From contig JACKQL020000011.1 in NCBI GenBank assembly GCA_018296165.2, positions 1-64,000 of the forward strand: DNA of 64,000 bases. Direction: 5' to 3'. The notes below the pieces were generated by a model. The model was not told where the DNA came from, did no database searches, and saw only the letters and a list, made by a program, of their open reading frames with translations. Origin of the DNA: Termitomyces sp. T153. Lineage: Eukaryota > Basidiomycota > Agaricomycetes > Agaricales > Lyophyllaceae. Both the position numbers and the translations under genes were made by a program. Position 1 is the first letter of the stretch. The number at the start of each line of letters is the position of its first letter. This document shows, piece by piece, positions 45,971 to 57,732 of this stretch.

Positions 45971-46089
45971 GGGAACATGAGATCGTATATTATTTGACAT
46001 TGGCGAGTTATTATGGTTACAGAGCCGATCATGATGTAGTCATGCATCACTAGTCCATTGCAGACAGAGTCGTCCCAACTCTAATGCAT

Positions 46090-47145
46090 CTACCAAGTAT
46101 AAAAAGGGGGACGGAACGAGTCATCATTATGCAAGAAACTTGAAGCATGTTTCACTTGTATGCCATGCCTATCGAAGTTAAATTGAGTCATGGGGTTACA
46201 TTGAGAACGAATCCAATTGCAATCTTCATTTGGAAAATTGCCTTTGATCTTTATCTCCTGCAGTGTCTTCCAAATATTCAGGTCCGGCAAAGTTGACCAT
46301 ATTGGATAGCCAAGAGTGAAGCAGATGCGACGGAGAGACGGAAATCTGAATGGACGAAGAAGAGGTCCAATATCATCATCGGATGCAAGGCACAAATCCT
46401 CTAATGGTCGACTCGTACAAACTGGAGGGGCAATGAAGCCCAGCACCTGATCATGCGCCAGATCCCTCTGGATAATTTTCAGAGTGACCTTCTTCAAATT
46501 TCTGCCATGATAGAGCAAGTAGCAGCAATCTTGGAGTGCAATGTCGCATTGTATCTCAAGCGTGATCAATATTCGTAGTAGACTTGGTACGAAAGGCAAC
46601 CATGATACAAGCAGTTGCTTCCGATGACCTTTCCAAGTTAAATGCTGCAAGTTTCCAAAGGCGTCAAGGGGGAGTATGGGGAGGGATGGCCCCTCGAATG
46701 GCAGCTCAATGTCCGGGAGCAGTATGATGAGACTTTCCCACCGTCCATACCCAATTTCGTTGTTGCCAAGAAATAAAAGAAATTCCCCTAGACGCCGGAA
46801 TCCAAGTCCCAACGGCCAATGATACCCATTGAATCCTCCAATTATTTTATAACTGCGATTCGGGTCTGGGTTGGACCCAACCAGGTTTGTCTGTTCCCGC
46901 AGAGCTGCTATCAAGTTGGCATATTTTTTCCATAAAGGTGCACCGACACGTATTTCCATTTTCTGATAGTAACCGATGATGTTAAGGTAGGGAACACCAT
47001 TCTCGCTGTAAGGGATGTCCTTCAACAAACCTTCATATTCATCTTCCACATCTTCATATCTGGGGCGAGTGTGAAAATTTGAAACTTGAAAATAAGTGGA
47101 GAGCCTACACTGGCATTGTATTAGCTTTCTCAAGGACAGGATCAT
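46090..47145 (-). CDS. Module gene B, right copy: leucine-rich, F-box-like protein
   Basis: Open frame from 47181, whose first codon is TTG; the first conserved ATG is 47145. About 351 residues, very similar to the left copy through GFRRLGEFLLFLGNNEIGYG, LPDIELPFEGPSLPILPLDAF and NLQHLTWKGHRKQLLVSWLP. A candidate 51-base intron (GTGTAGG...CCCCAG) near the start would keep the frame and is matched by a 48-base one in the left copy. The product looks like the LRR half of an F-box protein; an F-box-like segment precedes it at 47157-47381. Both copies remain open, so gene B seems to be under more constraint than A or C. The ubiquitin-ligase role is inference. Confidence 0.65.
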   Translation of the reverse strand: MILSLRKLIQCQCRLSTYFQVSNFHTRPRYEDVEDEYEGLLKDIPYSENGVPYLNIIGYYQKMEIRVGAPLWKKYANLIAALREQTNLVGSNPDPNRSYKIIGGFNGYHWPLGLGFRRLGEFLLFLGNNEIGYGRWESLIILLPDIELPFEGPSLPILPLDAFGNLQHLTWKGHRKQLLVSWLPFVPSLLRILITLEIQCDIALQDCCYLLYHGRNLKKVTLKIIQRDLAHDQVLGFIAPPVCTSRPLEDLCLASDDDIGPLLRPFRFPSLRRICFTLGYPIWSTLPDLNIWKTLQEIKIKGNFPNEDCNWIRSQCNPMTQFNFDRHGIQVKHASSFLHNDDSFRPPFYTW

Positions 47146-47156
47146 TAAATGTGAGC

Positions 47157-47381
47157 TTAAGCTGGGGTTTTCGATCGACAAAAGACATTTGTGTTACTAC
47201 AAGCGGTCAGTACAGGCTCTGATAAATGATAGAATGGTCTAGCGTCACTCACCAGTGCTAATAGCTCTATTCTCTGAGAATCGTGGAGTGAGCCCAAGGC
47301 ACTTAAGTAGGGTCCGGTTCTATTATCTTCAATGATCAGTCCACAATAGAAAAGAATGACACGAAGGAGTTGAGAAAGCAA
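47157..47381 (-). CDS. F-box-like upstream exon candidate of gene B (right)
   Basis: Reads LIIEDNRTGPYLSALGSL then LLALVSDARPFYHLSEPVL, which matches the end of mushroom F-box domains better than the left copy does. A GTGAGT donor overlaps this stretch (GCACTG|GTGAGTG). Splicing there would remove the SEPVL part, so the true exon border is unclear. Confidence 0.4.
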   Translation of the reverse strand: MLSQLLRVILFYCGLIIEDNRTGPYLSALGSLHDSQRIELLALVSDARPFYHLSEPVLTACSNTNVFCRSKTPA

Positions 47382-47802
47382 AGCTTGGCATGGGGCGAGG
47401 ACAATTGAGAACTATTATCTACATTACTTAGTCAGTTAGTTCAGCCTCAAGCTGTCACAAAAAAATGAACCGATGCCGATCTATGAAGCATTACAGACTG
47501 GATAAGTTAGCAAGATTAAAAACGTTTTCAGGTGTCCACTAGGTGACAATGGATCAGCTGAGGCACCCGACATTCCGGACAAGGTTGAATTGCAAGGGAT
47601 ATCCGCGCCTGTTTGCTGGTACAGGTGACAGAAAATGATGGAAACAAAGGATGGAGACAAAAGAAGTAGATCAACAAACTGTCGGACATTGAACCGAGAT
47701 ACATATATGAATCATAAGTACAAGTAGTACATGTGAAGTCAGGTCCAAAGAGGGGAGTAACGTAATTAGTAGTCCAGGGATCATCGATAAATATGCAGAT
47801 GT
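47382..47802. other. Intergenic region between genes B and C (right)
   Basis: Nearly identical to 17390-17782 and without a separate coding signal. It presumably holds the gene C 3' UTR and the gene B promoter. Confidence 0.4.
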
Positions 47803-48780
47803 TCATGCAAACGCCAATCCAGCAAATGTACTAACTGCCCCGACCACTGCTCCTGCAGTAGCAGCACGGAAATTGGTGGACTGCTTATGCTCGACCTCCA
47901 GTTGTTCATGCAAGCGCTTGACAGCAGCTTTATTCCGTCCTAAGATTAGAAGGCCTTGAGGGTCACTAGTATCCTTCCCTAAGACAACGCGCGCATAGAA
48001 TCCCACTTTTATTGCACCGGCCTGGATATCATAGATATCATCGCGCGGCACAGCATAGATACTAGCGTTAGACTGATTATTGAGAACCGAGAGAAATGCC
48101 TCGCGTTGTTCCATGCTCATGGACCGGATTAGTGGCTGTATGGTGGGAATTGATACAGGGGACGTTGAGTTCACGTTCGGTGTTGTTAAGGGATCGTCAT
48201 TGGTGGGATCTGTGGGTGAAACTTCTTCCATTTTGATAGATTCCTGGCTGCTGGACGGAGAGGGCGAGGATAGCGACCCCGGCATCTTGACTCTCTTGCG
48301 CGTTGAGCGGATGGGCATCAAAGTCCCCTGCCACTGCACCACATTGTCGGCGGTGACAGGCGTCCTGCCATCTCCGGGGCTGTTGTCAAGCATCCCTGGC
48401 CGGATAAGATCATCCAAAGTGTCCTGCGCTTCCGTGTCTAGAGATAATAAACTCTGGGTAGTGGCTAGAGCCGCAGCCACCGATGATCGACGGCGTTGCC
48501 GGATCGTGGCTCTAGTATTATCATTTGTTTTATGAGATGGAGGCTGTAGATGCATCGATCCCAAAGCATCCACTATAGTCTGTCCAGCATTCTCGGCTTT
48601 TTTCTCGATAGTCGTCTGCGATTCGGCGTAAGGGCATCCAGAGCGTGGGTGGCCTGACTTGGGTCGTTTGCATTTGGTGCAAGTAGGTATTTTGCGCGGT
48701 GTTACACTCGACGGGGCCTTGAAGCCAGTAGATTTGACATTAGGGGTGTTTGGTGCAGAAGAGCGTAGTGTTGGTGCCAT
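47803..48780 (-). CDS. Module gene C, intact copy: zinc-knuckle-like protein with hydrophobic tail
   Basis: One uninterrupted frame of 325 residues from ATG 48780. Residues about 34-51 read CTKCKRPKSGHPRSGCPY, a CxxC...H...C arrangement that could bind one zinc; it is followed by a polar, mostly disordered middle. Conserved-looking parts are SLLSLDTEAQDTLDDLIRP, VVQWQGTLMPI and MSMEQREAFLSVLNNQ. An amphipathic helix (AAVKRLHEQLEVEHKQS) precedes a Gly/Ala-rich hydrophobic C-terminus (AATAGAVVGAVSTFAGLAFA), possibly a tail anchor. I recognise the pattern as a lineage-specific basidiomycete type but know no function. It is the only full-length member here: truncated at 17783-18180 and ruined at 12050-12779. 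Confidence 0.7.
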   Translation of the reverse strand: MAPTLRSSAPNTPNVKSTGFKAPSSVTPRKIPTCTKCKRPKSGHPRSGCPYAESQTTIEKKAENAGQTIVDALGSMHLQPPSHKTNDNTRATIRQRRRSSVAAALATTQSLLSLDTEAQDTLDDLIRPGMLDNSPGDGRTPVTADNVVQWQGTLMPIRSTRKRVKMPGSLSSPSPSSSQESIKMEEVSPTDPTNDDPLTTPNVNSTSPVSIPTIQPLIRSMSMEQREAFLSVLNNQSNASIYAVPRDDIYDIQAGAIKVGFYARVVLGKDTSDPQGLLILGRNKAAVKRLHEQLEVEHKQSTNFRAATAGAVVGAVSTFAGLAFA

Positions 48781-50085
48781 GGCTCTCAGGCTAGCGGGGA
48801 GGCGAGGCTAATAGTTGTCTTTAAGTAGTACGTGCAGCGTGTTCGCAGAAAAATCCCAAATCAATCCTCAACCACAAAGAGCCACTCAAGATCAACAACT
48901 GATGGAAGGAACTCTTTGTTTATCCCAAGTTCGTGAACAAAGCCAGGCCACAAATAAAGCAGATGAAGCTCAATTAATGGGCTTCAAAGGCAAAATAGTG
49001 ACGGTCTTGGAACAAGGAGAAAACTATTGACGCGTGTTGACTTGGACCACGCGACTGATCCGTCATGAGCTTTCTTTCACTTCCCCGTTTGTGCCACCGC
49101 GTTCAACAATCACAGCTCTCGAAATTTTCAACGATTGGTTCTGCTTCGAAGTTTGAAAGGGGTAGCAAGCACAATCAATGCAGTAAGCATTGCAGAGCCG
49201 TATGATTCCGTTGTCGACTGGTAGCTGTCGAACCTTGTTGAACAGCTTTCGAAGCTTGACAGCGACAAAGACGATTTGCCCAGCCAATGCTAGCGCGTTT
49301 CTTACTTACTCTGCATATGCTTCACTTTCAGTTTATTTGGTATCTCCTGTACCCGTTGCAAACTTTTACGACATCTCAAGGGAACGTACATGTGTACCCA
49401 GGTGTAATCTGTTGCCCCGTCCAACATGTTGAAACTTCAATGCGATGTACATGTGGATATATGATCAGCAGACCTCCTGGGGGATTGACCAGCTTTCTCG
49501 GCATCTACGCAAGTTTCAGGGAGAAAATTGTGTCAAGGATCTCTGACATGGAGATCTCACGGGAATCCTCTCACCAGAATATTATATCCCATATGCTATA
49601 ATGCTTCTTCAGGTTCGATCGCTTCGATATGTCCTGCCCAGACGTTAACTGGTACCCCAATGGAGAATTGTAAGCAACCTTATTAGATTCCTGACAATTG
49701 ACCTGTGTTGGCAGCAAACATGTGATGCACAAGGTTATCACGCCCACATGATACGTGATACCCATGCACCATTGAAGAACACCTCTAATTGGTAGAGTGG
49801 CGTAAATTGAGAGTCCAGAAATATTTGATAGCATATTTTCTATCGACATACACTTGGTTGTCTTAATACGACGAATACAAGGTGATTGATTAAGGAGAAA
49901 GAGTGCAATACGAAGACGAAATAATATTTCCTTGCCGGAACATGCTCTTCGCGACTTTGTCTGACGAACCAAGTTCCCTGTGAAATGAATGGATAAATAC
50001 CCAAATACCATGGCAAAAATAAAATGATAGGCTTTGCAGGTAATGCCCACTATGATTGAGCCTGGCCATGGGTAATCCAAGTGTT
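48781..50085. other. Gene-poor stretch between gene C and poly(A) polymerase
   Basis: CpG content is normal. The longest frames (49571-50080 minus, 169 codons, first codon TTG; 49063-49287 minus) show no motif and no family resemblance, and the sequence has no obvious repeats. It should contain the gene C promoter and the 3' UTR of poly(A) polymerase. Confidence 0.4.
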
Positions 50086-52738
<2,653 letters not shown>

Positions 52739-54452
52739 AATTTCCTAGTCAATTACAATGATAATGACTAGATTATGAGAAAACAGCGTGCAACCTCTGG
52801 GCGAAGTCGTAGACAACAAGAGCGATTGTGGATGATTCTTAAGCTGGTTAGTCACATGACTTGCGATCACCAGTACGTAACAAGTACTCAGGAAAAAATA
52901 TTTGCATTTAGTGACGATAACCATATGCATGTTTGTATGTGATTTCCTCACCTGCGGAATGGGGAGCTTGCCATAGTTGAATGATGAATGCAATGTAAAT
53001 TAAGTTTACGATATAGCTAATCATTGTATACATGTTCAGCCATTCCATAAATATTTAGAGTAAATCCAGATGCTGCACATCTGGCATTATCCTCTCTCAA
53101 CATCTTCATTGACTTGCTATTGAATAGATTTAGATGAATTTCATGATATATGAATTGGATCACTTACAACCACCATCATAATTACATGGAAAGGGAGATA
53201 CCAAAAGGAACAGAATTTAAAGAAATGCGTGTATCGGCAAGAATTTGTGATAGGGAGCATGGATTAATGGTCAGAGGTAATTGAATTTGAGAAGGCCTTG
53301 CCCCCAGTAGGTTAGGCATAACCAGGTCAGCAACTATAGAAAAATTGTTAAGTTATACAACAAATGTGAAGTTTATAACATACACAAACCCTCAGAAATG
53401 AGTTTTGATGATGCATTAGGAGAAGGGATAAATGGAAGAGGTAGAGGTCCTAATATTGTATGCATAAACATGTTAAACTGCCAAGCCACTTAAGCAAAGA
53501 AATTCCAAATGGTAATACTTCTTTTTATTTTTATTTATTACAATTTTCAGCTTTGCACTGACAATCTCTGAGCTGTTGAGTATTTGTATATGCAAGATCC
53601 TTCAAAATATAAGCAGGCATAGACTGCCCTTTTGCAAACGTTATGGGGCAACCAACCAAGAAGCAAGCAGAGACAGCCAAAGTCCTAGAGCCCTAGAATT
53701 CCAGAAAGCCAGATTACTTAAGATATCTAGACTTTGACATGCCACAAGACAGTGTTCAGGGGAAATGCTTATAGCAACTCCATAACACCCTTTTCTGCTA
53801 GGCAGGTGGAAGTGTAAATGGAGGCAGTAAAAAGCATTGGAAGCACCTGACACCACTGAGAGAGGTCATGTTCAAAAAAGCCAAAGTGAGTCAAATCACT
53901 TCAGCAATCTGAAGTCTCAGCAAACTGTGACTGAGAGGTTGGCTTCACTAAAGGCCAAATTGGCAACTTATTAGAGCGCTATATATGACTATATAGTCAA
54001 AGTATATGTCCTCGAGGCAGAATATAGAGAGCAGTCTCAGAAGCAGTAAGCCCAGTAGCCCAAGAACTACATGTACCGACAGCTAGAATGACACTAAATA
54101 TGCGTTGATTTCTGATCTGTTGATAAAGCACGCAACAAGGGTTTGGCTTAATTTAAGACTCCGCCGATGAATAGCAGATGCTGGAAATCTATGGAAATCT
54201 ATATAGTAGGGAGCAAGCTCCCCAATCAAAAGAAAGAAAGATTCCGGATGTAGAGATGGTTATAATAAGTAGCGGAAATTCAAGAACAAAGAGTACATAT
54301 ATGCATAACAACCATTGTCCGTCTAATATGTATCGGCCAGCTACTAGTGATATAATAGTAAAAACAGCGCATAGCAAAGATAGAGAGCATGGATGGACAG
54401 TAGCAAATAAAGAAATCTTCTACGTCCCTTGGAATAGTCAAAATGACCCAAC
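52739..54452. other. Partly CpG-depleted intergenic DNA
   Basis: From about 53040 to 53960 CG is rare and the sequence is AT-rich, like the nest at 18-42 kb, so an old transposon remnant is likely. A frame read through stops near 53880-54070 is Lys/Gln/Ser-rich and helical, but too broken to assign. No LTR or inverted repeats were found. The flanks are ordinary host sequence. Confidence 0.45.
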
Positions 54453-56097
54453 CTATTTTAAAGCTGTAAGTTGCCGTAACTTGGCCCGCTTGAGGGCCCA
54501 TTTGCGAATAAACCAGGTAGCGATGCCAAGGAGAACTACACCCAAGATGACACCAATTGCAATACCAGCTTTTGCGCTGGGCGAAAGACCATGGTGTCCG
54601 GCCTGCGGATTGGCAGGTTGTGTAGTATTGGAAGGGTTGTCGCCGAACGGCCAGAAGTCTCCACCATTGGGAGGTAGAACACAGGTGAGATCATCACCGT
54701 CCCTGATATTCTGAAAATTCGACTGCAAATTCATTTGATCACTGTTATTTGGATCAACTATGAACGGAGCAGGAGTAGGTGGACTATCGCTGTCGCTACA
54801 GTTCGGTCCACGTGCTCCGATGAAGGAAGTGTTGCCAATCAGAGTATTCTCCTCGATTGTGAAGTTGACCGCGGACGAGACGGCGATTGCATAGGTGAAA
54901 GCACCACCGAACTGATTGTTGGTAACAACACCAGAAGAGCTGACGTTGTCACCAAACTTCTCACCGAACCAAGTGCGAGGTCCGACAGCGATTCCCATCC
55001 TGGTTTATGTTAGAGTTGGTCGGATATTTTGGTATGCTGTATGGTCTCACTTGATGATCGCTCCTTCAAAATTATTCCCAAGCTTTTCACCTGGTTCTTC
55101 GGTATCTGTCGCAAAACCGCCGAGAATGGTATTGTTTGTGACCACAGTCCCTGAGAAGTCACCATTGAATGGATCGTAGTCAACCATATTGATGCCTCCG
55201 AGGAGCGTATGCTAATTCGGTGATGGAAGATGAGGAGCTCTAGCCGAGAAACATGGCACATTCTCTTTGAGAACTCACGTTCAACACCCATATCGTGTTA
55301 TTGTACACCTGAGTACCTGGAGAACCGAATACCACAATACCGCCGTCTGTCGCACCTTGTATCATGTTGTTCCTCACGATGCTGTTCATACAGCTCATGC
55401 TGATCCCATCAGCCCATTCTTGAAATGTGTCTGAACCACATGGACCGATATCATTATTCTGCACCACCGAGTTGTTACAGTTGAGGGTCCCTTCAGAGAT
55501 GTGGAGACACGTCCAACCCCTTGGATCATAGGAATGTACGAACTCGACTAGATGGTCGGAGTTCTCGCCTCCCATTTCGATGTTACCTCCTCCGTTGACA
55601 GGAGGTGCGCCTCTTCGTGCCCCATCAATCTATAGATACAGATATAAGGATCAAGATCCACAAGACACTCAGGTTGGGTTGAGCTTACTTGTACATTGCG
55701 GAGCTTTAGACCGGAGCAAGACAAACATGTGCCGTCCACGGCAGTGGTGTGTCCAGTTCCATCGTCGTTGATTGTACCATTTACAACGAGCAATGCTCGT
55801 TGATCACCAGTAGGATATCCCAAAGTGCTTATTTCTTGGTTAGCGGCTCCGAAGGCCAGTGGCGCTTGAATGAAGTAGGTCTGTTCAGGACATAGCTTGA
55901 GGATATATCCAGGACCAGAATTTTGTAAAAGGGTGTTCAGACGGTCTGTAACTGTATCAGCCGGCTCAGCCGGTTCACATTCATTGCTGCGCCTTGCAAC
56001 AGAGCTGAGTCATTGGTTAATTAACAGACGAAGAGCTCTGATGTACGCACCTTCGGATAAGAGAGGCTTGGACGGCTGTGTCGTCCTTCAAGGACAT
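54453..56097 (-). CDS. Right-handed parallel beta-helix protein with C-terminal membrane anchor
   Basis: Five exons (56051-56097, 55689-55992, 55279-55629, 55051-55211, 54453-54999) sum to 1410 bases, 469 residues, all phases consistent. The middle consists of short repeated turns with N-N-x-I/V patterns: VVQNNDIGPCG, SIVRNNMIQGATDGGIVVFG, QVYNNTIWVLN, VVTNNTILGG and GVVTNNQFGG. These fit the parallel beta-helix (pectin-lyase-like) fold. Cys and N-glycosylation sites suggest a secreted or surface domain. Near the C-terminus GIAIGVILGVVLLGIATWF is a membrane span followed by basic residues, so the protein is type I-like. The modelled N-terminus (MSLKDDTAVQASLIRRR) has no signal peptide, so an upstream exon may be missing. 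No catalytic residues for a lyase can be named. Confidence 0.75.
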
Positions 56098-56651
56098 TTT
56101 GAAGATAGTACAGGTAGATACTTATGTTCTTGGTTGAGGGGCAGTGTGTTCGAGAGAATTTAGGGAAAGAGCATCGTATGTAAGGCGAGCGCCCGCAGCA
56201 CAAGCTTGCTGTGGCATGGCATAACGGCACTGAGTTGAACGTTGCGTCACAAAGCTGCTGAACAACACCCATAAATAGTAATTCTCCTTTCGGGCGGAAT
56301 ATTAATGTTAAGTAGCAACATATAACCATTGCAAAGATGGAGCTCTGAAGCTATCCATCATAATCTATGATGTATTACAAAACTAATAAGGTATTGACCC
56401 ATCTAATCCGCCATGCACACTTGCGCCTAGTTCATGAGTAAGAGTACTAGTCGCAAGGATAGAAAAACGTCGAAGCAAATTAGACAAACGTATCAGAAAT
56501 AACTGACTGTTGAAATGTTTAAAATCTGCTAATACTCGGTTAGCTAAATGGTTGGTCAAGTGATCGAGTGATTAGACTTTGTTGAAATTTGATGTGATCA
56601 AAGTTGCTCGCATAACCAACTCTCGCCCGACGACCCCACATTGTCCCTGTT
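56098..56651. promoter_or_regulatory. Divergent intergenic region
   Basis: The beta-helix gene (-) and the NTF2-like gene (+) start on either side of this 0.55 kb, so their promoters are here. No specific element was recognised. Confidence 0.4.
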
Positions 56652-57732
56652 ATGGCGGCTAACCCAGGCGCGTTGCGCAACTCACATACCCGCCATGCAA
56701 GTCTTTCCGAGTTTTCCGCTATGTCTGTCATGTCAGTTCGCGCAACTTCGCTCGATGTCTGCGAATTCGTCTATGGAGAAAATACATCGTCGATGGAGTT
56801 GATCAACTGTTTCTACGAGCCCAATGCCAGTGAGTCTTCTTCTATCAAGCCAATTTTTCGCCATTTCTCTAATCTTCCCCTGCAGTGTAAGTTCTTAGTG
56901 TAATATCTACAACATGACATTCAGCTTCTCTTCTAGCTACGAGAACCCATTTCTAACGGCTACCTCACGATCCGTCATCGCTGATATCCACAGGCTCTCT
57001 CGCCAGCTCAGCTCAATCGATATTCCCCGTCCCCTCGCTATGTTCTGTACCTTGTTCCGTTTAAAAGTCTCCGAAAGTAGCAGGAGTAATGTGCTATTCC
57101 GAGGTGTTCGAGTCTGGACCGAAATGGGAGATATCTGCGAGAATGAGAGTTTTGGTGAGTGACGGACAGGAATAGCCGAGGAAGCTATCATTCATGTCTA
57201 CGCAGATGGGCACAGGAAAACAGTAGTAGAACACACTCTCAATATCTTACTTCTCCCAGGGATCCACTGCGAAGAGAATAAATCACAGGGATCCACCGAC
57301 TCTTTAGTTTCGGTCTCTGGCTCTCCACCGTCCGCACCACACTACCCTGCTACTTCCCTCCGTGTCCCCGGCACATCGCTCTCCGTATCATCCCCCTTAC
57401 ACTTCCAACTCCACGTTGTTACCCGCCTTTCTTTCAACGAACAAGGCCGGGTTACCCATCACCGAGATTTCTGGGATATCAAGGATGTAATCGGTCTTGT
57501 ACCAGGTGTATCTTTAGCTCAGTGGATTGGTACTCGACTTGCTGCGTTTGGCCTATCCCACCTTTCCAGATTTTGGAATCGGGAAAAGGTGCACGTTTTG
57601 GAGCAAGCTGTAATGGCCGAAGCGGGGGATCTTGACAGGACCGCTGCGGACGCGCGATCCACTCTGTCCATGAAGAATGCACTTGGATTAGATGGAGTTC
57701 AATACCTCCGGTCTCCTGACTTCAACCGCTAG
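56652..57732 (+). CDS. SigF-type NTF2-like domain protein with a 1-nucleotide exon
   Basis: Model of 307 residues: exon 1 56652-56829, micro-exon 56886 (a single T), exon 3 56937-57154 and exon 4 57206-57732 (sum 924 bases). The micro-exon restores the frame in CFYEPNAIYENPFLTATSR. It is flanked by CTGCAG on one side and GTAAGT on the other, with introns of 56 and 50 bases. The NTF2-like fold is suggested by an N-terminal helix pair (LINCFYEPNA, SVIADIHRLSRQL), strands FCTLFRLK and VVEHTLNILLLP, and a C-terminal LHFQLHVVTRLSFNEQGRV with HHRDFWDIKDV. Such proteins form a cone-shaped pocket; no catalytic role can be assigned. A Ser/Pro-rich loop lies at about residues 165-190. Confidence 0.78.

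Larger units (their letters stand above)
42915..48180. repeat. Segmental duplication, right copy of A-B-C module
   Basis: Direct copy of 12950-18180 with the same order and strand. Unlike the left copy it continues through the whole of gene C to 48780. Main differences are point changes, repeat-unit number in gene A and in the A-B spacer, and small indels. Confidence 0.85.

Noticed and set aside
48080..48535. 151-codon plus-strand frame
   Set aside because: Antisense to intact gene C; the composition mirrors the real frame.
49571..50080. 169-codon minus-strand open frame
   Set aside because: Its first codon is TTG, it has no motif and overlaps the expected 3' UTR of poly(A) polymerase; not enough support for a gene.
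57511..57530. TAGCTCAGTGGATTGGTA, similar to a tRNA D-arm
   Set aside because: It lies in frame inside exon 4 of the NTF2-like gene, and no acceptor stem or T-arm surrounds it at proper distance.
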